A stretch of DNA of 64,000 nucleotides, from contig CALNVZ010003426.1 of NCBI GenBank assembly GCA_940671915.1, forward strand, positions 11,684,734 to 11,748,733. The letters are read 5' to 3'. The position numbers and the translations under genes were made by a program. The notes below the pieces were generated by a model. That model made no database searches. It was not told the origin of the DNA and saw nothing but the letters and a program-made list of their open reading frames with translations. The DNA is from Paracentrotus lividus (lineage: Eukaryota > Echinodermata > Echinoidea > Camarodonta > Echinidae). Shown here in pieces: positions 48,238 through 59,500 of this stretch. Within the stretch, counting starts at the first letter, position 1. Each line of letters opens with the position of its first letter.

Positions 48238-49584
48238 CAATCTGTCAAGGAAATGACATCATTTTGACAAAATTGCATCATATCTGGGCTGAAAAAGAAC
48301 AAAATGCAATGATTGAGGACCTGCTCATTAACCTTGTTCACACAAGAGTTTGATGTGCAGTATTCATTATATGCTAGCTTTTAATCCTAATACTTCTTGT
48401 GCATCACTGTTTTAGTCGATTGCTTTCCCCCATAATGCAAGTAATCTTTTAAGAACATGTAAAATCATGCGACTTCATGAACACAGAAAAAAATAATAAG
48501 ACTCCTGTTTATTTTCAGAACTTTTCATATAGTGGTAACTAATATTTCAAACAAAGAGTGGGCACAGATAAAAACTAACACAAAAGTTGACACTCTAAAA
48601 AATAAAGATACACAAAATATGAAAAATACAATGTCTAAAAAAGTAGCAAAAACCTACACTGTCACCGCTCATGATCATTCTACACAGAAACATAAAAAGC
48701 TAATGTTCAAAATGTTGTAATTTTGAGCTTTTTTTTTTTACTAAAAAAGATTTTATGTCCTTACCAAGGAAATTTACTCACAAGAAGAAAAGTTCAATTT
48801 TGACACAACTCACCGACAAACGAAGGATTTGTCTTTCTCATCATATCAAGAAAATAGTTACATTGTACTTTTGAAACTGAAGGTCCTGTTACACATAAGG
48901 AGAATTTATACAGAGTTCATACATGTAGGCCTTCACTCCAGTCATCTAGGACCTGATAATGCCACTGGAAATTTAGGAAAAGATGGGGCAGACATTCTCC
49001 CTTGATATAACCCAATTTATGCTCAAGTCATTTTACCATCAATGCATACATGAATATAAGCTCTACACTTCACTCCAACATGGTTGTGCATTCAAATATA
49101 AAACACCTGGAAAAACTATTATGAGCTTTAAAATCATTGTAATGTCATGTAGGGAGAATATAAAAGTAATAATGCTGGGTTGCTCTTCAAACGACCTCAT
49201 ACTTGTAGTCCCATGCATACACTTCCGAGTGTGGTGTGTGAGATTCTCAGAAGAATTGAGTTAATTTTTTTTAATTATTATTAAATTTGTATGTGAATTA
49301 ATTATCATTCTTTCTCTATCAATTTGAGACAATTCTTCCACTTCAATTTAATGACCAGAACTTTAGATTACATTTAATATTCCAGGTATATGCTATGAAT
49401 CTCTCCTGATGAAATGAATCAACTTGAATTAAACTTGATTGTGACAATTTTAAAAATTTCTTAAATATTTAATTGTAGGTATCATTTTGAAAGTGAAGTG
49501 TAAATTCTTGGAATAGGTAAATTCATACAGCATTGAAATTCATTAGTGATGCATGGAAGTGATATTTACATACCCTGGGGTAAC

Positions 49585-50452
49585 TTTATTTGGCTTTGTT
49601 CACAATTTACGTACCTTCTTGCAATTTAATTTACTGAGACGGCATTATTTGAGAGCAAAATCAAGGCCAAAGTCAATGTACATCAGGCATGATATTTACA
49701 GAAATCGTGCTTGTTGAAAATAAGAAATAATCAGTACCAAAACATACTTTATATTTATTTTAACTGGTACATTTAGCTAGTTATAAAAACCAAGAGCAAA
49801 TATCACAAGGTCTTTAGTAGCCAAAAGAAAATTGACACTTTAGTGATTGTAACAGACATGCCATTTGTGACATATCTGTTATGCTTCAAATTTCTCATCA
49901 GTTTTTCAGTAAAACAGTTTGAAATTTGCTTGGGTATCGCCAATGGATAATTGTACCTGAAAAACTTCATTAAATATATTCTGGAACTGTTGAGTTTGTT
50001 TCATAATGTTTTCAACAACCAAAATCATCTGTCCATCCATGATACAAGTACAACTGTGATAAGACAGGACTCATTAGCTCATGATGTCATTTCATCCAGA
50101 GGCATTGGGTATTCCCCCAAATTTCAGAAATAACCAATCATAAAACACATGAGATTGGCACAAAGTACAACATTTTTTAAAATGTAAATACAGAAGCAAG
50201 ATACCATTCCATAAATCGTGAGACTCCAGACGTGGCACGAGGTTATGTGAAAGGATGATACAGGCATAACGCAGTTAACACTGTATGAAGTCGGTGAATA
50301 TAATCCACAAGGTTGGGTATCCTCTGCCCTCGAAGAAATGACAACTCATGTCAACTCATGACATACATGAGCATTCTACATATTATACAAAAAGAGTTCA
50401 GGGTATACATAGCAGCAAAGCTAACATCCTATACATACAGGACAATGACATC
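49585..50452 (-). other. Probable API5 3' untranslated region
   Basis: AT-rich sequence following the API5 stop. Minus-strand AATAAA hexamers occur at 49759-49754 and 49590-49585, either of which could end the transcript. The boundary is inferred. Confidence 0.4.
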
Positions 50453-50538
50453 TTAGTAGTAACGCCCCCTTCCTCGGCCCCTGTTGCGCCCGTAGCCACC
50501 TCGCCCCGTCTGATTCTGTTGGTACCTCTGGTTACCTC
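50453..50538 (-). CDS. API5: API5 coding exon 12 and stop
   Basis: Reads GNQRYQQNQTGRGGYGRNRG then RGRGRYY and TAA (50455-50453). The RG-rich end matches vertebrate API5, which ends in a GRG...RGRLY-like tail and is RNA-processing associated. The acceptor is TTTCGCAG|GAGG. Confidence 0.93.
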
Positions 50539-53500
50539 CTGCGAAAGACAACAAAAGAAGACAAATATTTGTTAGAATGGATATTTCATTATTTTCATTG
50601 TTTTTTTGAGGAAGACAGTGATTACATCAACAATTAAAATTCTACAAAAATATATATAAGACCTTCACCGGGTTCATACACTTTTGATTCAATGAAATCC
50701 CATGACTCAATGACTTTCAGAGAGTCAAATGTCAAACAATTTTTAAAAATACCTAAAATTCAGAAAAAAATCAGGAAAACCTACATATATGTATTTAGTA
50801 AGAATGAAATATTTGATGAGGTTAAAAAAAAAAAAAGAAGCATATTATTGAGAATTCTGTAATTCCATGACTTTCTATGACCTTTTCATCAAACTAATGG
50901 TTTTCCATGACTTCCAAGGCCTGAAAAATGACAAAGCCTAATTCCATGATGTGTAAGGCGCCTTCTCCAAACAAAGTGCGTCAGTTTCCCCGCAGCTTCC
51001 TGATCCAAGGCGAGAAACAATCAGCTTTTTGCTTTTAACGTGTTTAAGCCGTATTAAGATTTTGGGATTCTATTCAAAAGCCGATAAATCGTCTTTTGAT
51101 ACAAAAGATGCAGGAAGCTGACGCACTTTGTTTGGAGAAGGCGCCTAAGAACTCTGCTTCACTTACCGTAATTATCTCCGTAGTTGGCGTCACCGCCTCC
51201 GGGGGCAGAGCCAGCTTTCTGGCTGTACTTGCCGCTAGGTGGTGCATACATGCCCCTGTTACCCTTTCTTTGTCCCCCTCCTCCTCCTCCTCCACCCCTG
51301 TTCTGTGTCTTCTTCTTTGCCGTCGGGGATCCCTCGGGAAACGTGATGGGGGTAATGTTACTCCTCTTTTGTCTAATATAATTGAATTGAATTGAATTGA
51401 ATATATTTATTGTCCATTTGGAATTTCTTTTATATAGAATTCACAAATAATAGAAAATACATTACATTTACATATAAGATGATAATAAGTTGAAACATGG
51501 AAAGCGTCAAACAAACTGTAACACTGTTGTATATCTTCACTTCATAATTCAACATTTTGCACGACATAGTTGACTTCTTCCATTTTTTCTTAATCAACTA
51601 TAAAATCACAATTTGATTTCTCTTTACTTCTGGTGTTGGAAGATTAGAAAAAAAATAATTCCACTTGTATTGATATGTAGAGTAATTTCTCCTTTTCAAT
51701 CCATACTAGATTTATTCCACATGATTTTAAAAATTAAAACAGAAAATCTTCTTTAGTGTTTGCTATAAATAATGTGGGATGAAAATTGTCAAAAACGACA
51801 AGTGCACATCAAGAAATGTTGAAATATTGGCTTATTAGTCGTTACCAGCCATGAAGCCTAGTGCTGCTTACATATGATCTCTCCTTCACAACACTTACCC
51901 TGGTTGTTCCTTAGTTTCTGCAGGTGGCTGCTTGTTAACGGGTCTCCAGGACAGGATAACTGTGTTCTTGTATGAAGGGGGATTGTGGAACAGATCCTGA
52001 AACAAATGAAAAAGTAGGGAAATGAAATGAAATTAATCTGACCTTGGTCTGTGTGAGCCTCCCACCCGCTCCAAATTTCAGTTGATGTCATGCAGGCATA
52101 ATATCACTAATCACATGGCCATCAAAATATGTACATAACTACATTTGTAGTACCTTTGTTTTATTTCCCTCATATCTATTTGCCAGAATTTTATACCCGA
52201 CTACTGACAGCTCAAAATATACTATAAACTGGCAGATTTTTTTTTCTTTTTTGCATTTTCTGAGACTAGAGATTTCAAATTTTCCAAGTGATATCAAACA
52301 CATATCCTCTGCAGACAAATCTGCTACTCCAGTCATTCTCGGTTATTGTGGTTTTGAGACATTAGGTCACATTATGAATTGTAAATCACCTACCTTTGTG
52401 AGTATGTCAATGTTTGATGTAATCCTGAGAGCAACAACCTTCAGTTTATTCTCATCTGTCTTGAGCTGGTCTCCCGTCTTTCCTTGTAGAGCTAGACGAA
52501 GCTGTCTCTTGTAAAGCTGTACACCCCTCGCAAAGTACTGTAACCTAGTAAATAAATGATAAAAATCCAAAGATTCTCCTATTGTATAGCTCAAATTACA
52601 TTATGATACAACATCTCTAAGTCTTGAGCTTGTCCTCTCATGTTTTTCTCTACAGAGTTCGACGTCACTGTCAATTGTAAGAAGTAAAGCTGTACACTTC
52701 TCACAATGTACTAGTACTATAACGTATTACAATCAATAACTATGTAATTGTTTGGGGTTTTTTTTCTATTCAGGGCAAATTATTGCACTATGTTTCAATG
52801 TTTCTGTCTTAAAAATTACCAGTATGTCACAAGCCAGTTATTGCAAAAATTCCTACTTCAATATAAGGCCATTTTTAATAATGAAAACATCACAAAATTG
52901 TGAAATTTTGACTTCGATAATTTTCCTAACTTGCCCAAAATTACAAAATATCGGACTAAAAAGTACTTTTGAGGCATCTTTCTGAGCTTGACTGCATCAA
53001 GCTTAGACACTTCATCATGTTATACAATAAAATCTATCTAATATATTTTTTTCTTTTAATTTTTTTTTTGTGGGGGGGGGGGGGATGTTGTTATTTTGGG
53101 GCAAGTTGCCCAAAGCCCCAATGTATTTTTTCATCAGTGAACTTACCTCAGTCTGAAATCTTTGAGCCTCTCAACCACCGTCTCCTCCTCGCCCGTGAGG
53201 AATTCATGATGTCTCCTAGCAAGCTGGTGGAACGTATACATCAAACATTCAACATACGAGAACTGAAGCTGTGGGCCTTCACTGGCAGGGGTATTCTCAC
53301 TGTCTTCACTTTCAACTGGTGGAGGCAGGGGCATGTATTCCTGTCAATGTAAGTAGGTAGAAATTTAGTTTAGATATGTGTGTGGGAAAAGGAGGGTATT
53401 CAAATAACAATAATAATAAAAATTACAAAATATATAACGTGCAACATATCCATCTCTAGAGATGCTCAGGGCGCATACAAAAGTGAGATTAAAATTAAAG

Positions 53501-56500
53501 TCTAGAACTGAAAACAGTGACATAAAAAAATGTTTTAAAAAGCTGATGATTTATCCTATGGGGTTATGTCTTACCACTAACGTGCTGAAGAGGTTTGATA
53601 TGTGTGGTTCAACTGTCACATCACCGCAATTTGCTGCCATCTCTGCCAGCAGCTTCAACATTTCTAATTTAGCGCCCTCCGAGTCGGACTCCTTCTCTTT
53701 GTCCTTCTTCTCTTCTCCCTCCGCGGCTCCGTTCTCATCAGGGGACGATGCCAAGGAGCTTATTTTTGGCAGGACATGTTCACATATGTACGATAGAAAT
53801 GCAGTGGACTGTACGTTTTTCTATAAGAGAGAGAATGGGAGGGGACATTTATGAATAGGACACAATGAATATATTGGATAATGTCTAAAACTAAGCACCC
53901 AGTGGTTTTACATGATTTCTTTCTCAATTTGCAGAAATATTATTGAACTGTGTGCTTCAAAGCCATCTGTGTCTTACAATTATAGGGTGAAAATAGTGAT
54001 TATAATAGAACATGAAGCTAAGAATCAGTTCTGCTTATCAGCCCTTTTGACAGAGTGAACAAAAAAGTTAAAAACCAACGTCAGACTTGCATTCTTTTGG
54101 GAGGAGGTCCCACCCAATGGTGAGATCAAAATATAAAGCTTAGTCGTATTGCTCATCTTTACATTTATAAGTATAGGCCACCTGTTGTATCATTTATATC
54201 ATCTCTTATTTGGGAAAAATATGTGTCCTATAGAATCTGTTGAGAAAGGTCACCAGTGGTTAGGCGTCTTCTCCAATCAAAAGGCGTCAGTTCCCCGCGG
54301 CTTCCTGGGAAAGATTCGGCTTTCAGCTTTTAACATGTTTAACGTGTCTAAGCCGTATTAAGATTTCGGGATTCTATTCAAAAGTCGATAAATCGTCTTT
54401 TTTAACAAAAGCCGCTGGAAACTGACGCCTTTTGATTGGAGAAGGCGCCTTACCGATTTTCCTTTTCTTCCCTTTCTACATGCAGGCAGGCCTTAAATTG
54501 TTTTTGCAGTACTATTCAAATCACAATTTTGAAAAGAAATCAGAATTATACAATGAGTGACATTGAGACAGAGAGAAAATAGATAGAGAGAGAAACACAA
54601 ATGAAGAGCTCAGATCCAAAAGGTACTACTGGTACATCCACTTTCAGGCCTCGAAAGTCACCTGTTTTAGGGGCAGGCAACTTTTAGTTTTGGGGGGCAC
54701 TTTTTTCACTTTTTTCAAGGGCAGCAAGTTAGGTCAGAGGGGCACCAAGGCAAAAACCGACAATTATGAAAGGGCACCAAGGCAAATCCCCAAAATATGA
54801 AAGGGCTCCCAAACCCTTGGTAATACTAAGTAAAATTAAGTAAAGGGATTATTAGCAATGAACGATGGTGGATGAACACCTACGGTGGCTCCTGTTTCTG
54901 GTAACACTAGATTAGTCGAATACAAAACGGAGGTGAGCCCTCTTACAGTTTGAAAGAACTCACCTCATTTTGAGTTAGTGTAGACCACCTCTTAATCAAT
55001 TTCGCTCCTTTTGAAAGTTTACCTTTCTTGCCGAATAAAGCCAGACAATTTATTTTTCTTCAAACGCAAATCGATAAACTCAAAACAAAATCATTCGCTG
55101 TATTCATCCACAATCTAGATCAACGAGCCGAAACATCGCACATGGAAAATAGCTGCAATGGCACATTGCGTGTAATGTAACAAAACAGCCTGTATCGAAA
55201 CTTTCCCCCCGCTGTAAACTTTACTTCGATGCAGATACGTTGACACGAAGGGCACAATAATACGAGGGATTGAGTTCAATGAATGGAATGTCCATTGCAT
55301 TTGTTTACGAAAACTCTCCCATCGCATTTACCCCCCTGAAGTTGTACTCGGGTACGTAACGTACATAGGCTATTCGGACGAAGGTACGAGGGAGTGAGTT
55401 CGGGTAATAGAATGGCAGCGTGTTTACAAAAAAAATCCCATTCACTGCGGTGCGAGCATGCACGAGTCGAGTCGGCTGCAATCACGCTGAACGTTGATGT
55501 TGAATTGCAACTGAACCGACACTGCTCTGATGCGCTTGTGAATCGAAGCTGTTATTAGTTTGGTGCGAAAAAATGTTGTTTCTGTACGTTTAGGGGAAAA
55601 GGGCATTACGGCAAACTGAAAAAGGGGACGGCTACAAGTTGCCGTAAGTATCATAATTTTGAGAGGGGCGACGCGGCAAGTAGAGGGGGCATCGCGGCAA
55701 ATTGCCTTTTGCCGGCCGGGTAATTCGAGCCCTGCACTTTGGATGAAAATTGAGTTATTGATATGACACTATTATTCAGGTAGGTACCTTTATTTGAACA
55801 AAACTTTGAAGGAAAAAAAATGAAAGCAACTGTCAAAAAATGCACTTTCAAATTTTACTTTTCCATAGACGCCTATACAAAATATGGAAAACAAATGCAT
55901 TTTACTCAGAAGTAACAAAAGCGGATGTAGTACCTTTTGGAAATGACCTCTTCAAATATACAGGGAGGAATAGGAAGGCAGACAGAGGTAGAGTGACAGA
56001 GACTGAGGGTGGAATATCTGAGAAATGTAGACTGTTATCAGACTTACTGAGAAGAATGGCATGGCTTGTCGAATACACTGCATTAGTCTGTCAACAGAGT
56101 CAGAGTCTGTGTGCTGGAGGGAAAAAAAGAAGAGAATTGGCAACTAACTAGTTACATTGTATGATAGTAATATCATGCATACGTAATGTGCAGTCCACAA
56201 AGTTCTGACGCACAGATTTCCAAGACTTTGTGTGAGCTAATTGATAAAATACTTATGCAATCCCTATCAGTTATGCCAATTTAGAGATTGCAACTATTAT
56301 ATTAATTCAAACTGTTCCTATTCAGGTACCCTTTAATATACCACACAAGAAATACATTAGTATATTTAATAAGAATAATAATAATACAGCGATTTCTATA
56401 GCGCCATTTTCCATATAAATAAAAAATGACTTTTGTTCTTATTACTGATGTGTGTAATATAAATCATAGCATTAAGGTTTCAATGATATGAAAAAGCGTC

Positions 56501-59500
56501 AATAAAAGGAGATGTATAAGTCTAAAAGTTAAATAATAATAGTAAGGCAAATTACCTGGAAATCTGATGTAAGGTCAGCCTGTTCTGTGACGAGGTCAAG
56601 CAATTGCTTCCTGCCTACTAACGTTTGCATGGTAGTCAGACCGGTCAAGAGCTTCATGAATATAACAAACTCCTCACCGGTCACATCCGCTAGCACCTGT
56701 TATCAAAAGAATCAAGAACGATAAAGTTAACTGAAATTCCATTACACATCAGATGAGACAAAACCGTTATCAATTATTCTTATAATTCGGTGGATTCACA
56801 ATGCGGTGCGCCACCTATCGGTTGCAGCGGACAGGCCAATTTCTAACTTCGGGGTCGACATCGCAGGCGCAGCGCATGTGCTCGTGTGACTGTGTGACCT
56901 TTTAAAAGTGGCGAACCCAGCTGCTTCTCGGCGAACGCGGTTCGAAGAACTAAAAAATGTATTTGACTGAAGTGGCATACCGGCCAGCGCAGCATAATAA
57001 TCGCATTTTATCATTGTTATTTTATTATACAAATATGCAGCGCAGCGCGAACCACACTGAGATTAATTTCGATGTCGACTTTTTCCCATGCGGCATTGCG
57101 AATTTCGGCCTGTCCGCTGCAATCGATAGGTGGTGTTCCGTATTGTAAATCCACCGAGTTGGTTCACTTCTTAAATACCTGTATGAAATACATTTTGTGC
57201 CATGTATTTGAAAAAAAAAAAATGCTCCAAGTGTCACTCACTGATAACAAATGTGCTTGATAATATGAAACAGATAATTTTGTTCCAAGATATTTTGAAT
57301 GCTATGGTAATTCAATGAAATGTGATAGATAAGGGTTTTTAATATCCTGTAAAGTGCTTTGATTTGTTACAGGGAACCTAGTGTAGTGGCAAGCATGAAT
57401 AAAAACATAATGAGCTTTCCAATTATTTTCATGCTATTTAGGATAAATATCACAGTAAAAGAATCCACTGTAAAACTGCCCTTACTGTAATAATATGACC
57501 AAACAGCATTTTTAATTCTGGTTACATAAACCAAGCTTCCTGAATTGGGCAAGCTATAGAGATGATATTCTCTACTCTTAAAACAACCTGAAATTGGTAA
57601 AAATATACACAAAAAAATAAAGAAAAAAATTTGGGTGAAAGGGCAAATAAAAAGGGGCCTGAATATAAATGAAAACCCAGAAATGAAGACTAGAACATTT
57701 CCTAAACCAAGGAAAGTTTGTAAAAAGTGGCATCTCTAGAACCATTACCAATCATCCTCCTTGCTCACCTCTTTTGACTTCTCCACCAAGAACTCCTCCA
57801 CGTCTTTTGGGATGCGATCAGCAGGCAGGGTCTGAATCTTGTTGCTAAGGAACTTGATAGCACGGTCCCGCACCTTATCCTCCCCAGACAAGATCTGATT
57901 GAAAATACCACCAAGGGTTCCTAAAAATGGTTCAAAAACAAGAAAAACTAAACATCTCAACATAGGTTGTTTCCATGAGGTTTGCCTCCTCAATAATGCA
58001 TCCAATAGGTTGGAAAGTTTGTTTTGTGAACCTATATGCAGTGGTTACAATACATGGTTATTTCCAATTTATACCTTTTATGCTCACAAATGTACTACTA
58101 TTAGGAAACTCCTTATAAAGAATCTTTGACTAATATAACAAAACTCCTGTACTTTGTATTCCCCCCTTTTTTTAAGGGGGGGGGGGGCCTGAAGAGATTC
58201 CTGATATAACGAGGTAATTTCCATGGTCCAAAGAGCCATGATATAATAGATTTCCATTGTACTCTGAACTGGACATGCCAAAGGAAAGTCTTTATTTATT
58301 TTGTTTTCTCAGAGTAGCTGTCATCAAACAAAAATGTTTGTATTGTTGGAACACATCATTTATGTGGTATAGAGCATATAACAAATGAAGATGGAAGTAT
58401 TAACTTCTTTCCTAACAATTCCCTGCCTGGATCTTCACATACCTTTAGCATCAATATTGTAGAGTGCCATGAGAGCCGTCCTCACGATGTTCAGCTCAGG
58501 AAGGTCATCTGATTGGAGTAGCTGTGTCAGGACATCAGCGATCCTCAGAAGATGTTCAGCATTGTTTCTACAGAGGTTGGGTAGTTCCTTGATAGCTTGA
58601 CGACGGATCTGAAATGGGAAAAGAAAGGGGTAGGACAATAAGAATGAGAGAGAGGTAATGAAAACCGGAATTGAAGCCCATACACTCTCAAAGATAGAAA
58701 AATGTGTGACATATTTAAAATGGACGTACCAAATACACACAAAAAAAAAGACAATGAGAACTGTCTGGTAGGGAATTGAAGCCGAAGTAGCTTGGCCTGC
58801 GATAAACGTCACAATGGATTGCAATCAGACCAAATTGGACATTTTCTTGTACTCTGTAATCTCCAAGGGAGGCAAATGCTAGACAAATGTGAAATGGATG
58901 TACGATAGACACAGGGCTAAGAATTTCTTGGCAATTGATCCCTCAAAATATTAGAAAGCAATTCAGAATGGCTTCTTCCCCTACACCATCTTCTCCACTC
59001 CCCATCACATTAGAACCATCATAAGCAACATCAGACACACAGTTTGAGCTGAGCAATGATCTTCCTTTTCCTACGAAGGGAAGTACTTGAGTTTGTACAA
59101 TTTGAAAACTTATTAACTAAACTTAAATGGCAAAAGAATGCTTGGTGACCATCCCTTTGAATTAGAAATCAATAACAGATCCCTTTCTCTAAACCTCACT
59201 ATCTCCTGAATGCACAGTTTATAAGTTATAATCTTTCACTATTTTGGACAAGGTTGGGGAAATTCCCGAGGGGATACTTTAGTAATTAAAAAAAAACAAC
59301 AAACAAACAAACTTTAAATCCTATAAATAACCATTCACAGACATTTTCACAAGGATAGACTCGCAAAAATCCTAAAAATAAAAGCCCGCAAAATATATGG
59401 CTAATACAGTATTCAAATATTCTCTTTAAACAGACATCAAGCTTAGCATTGCCACATTTACAGGGCTCCAGTATTTCTGCAACCCCCCCCCCCCCACCCA

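Larger units (their letters stand above)
44986..49584. other. Non-coding stretch downstream of API5
   Basis: Microsatellites, a T30 tract and one MITE (47788). No coding exon recognised. Confidence 0.5.
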
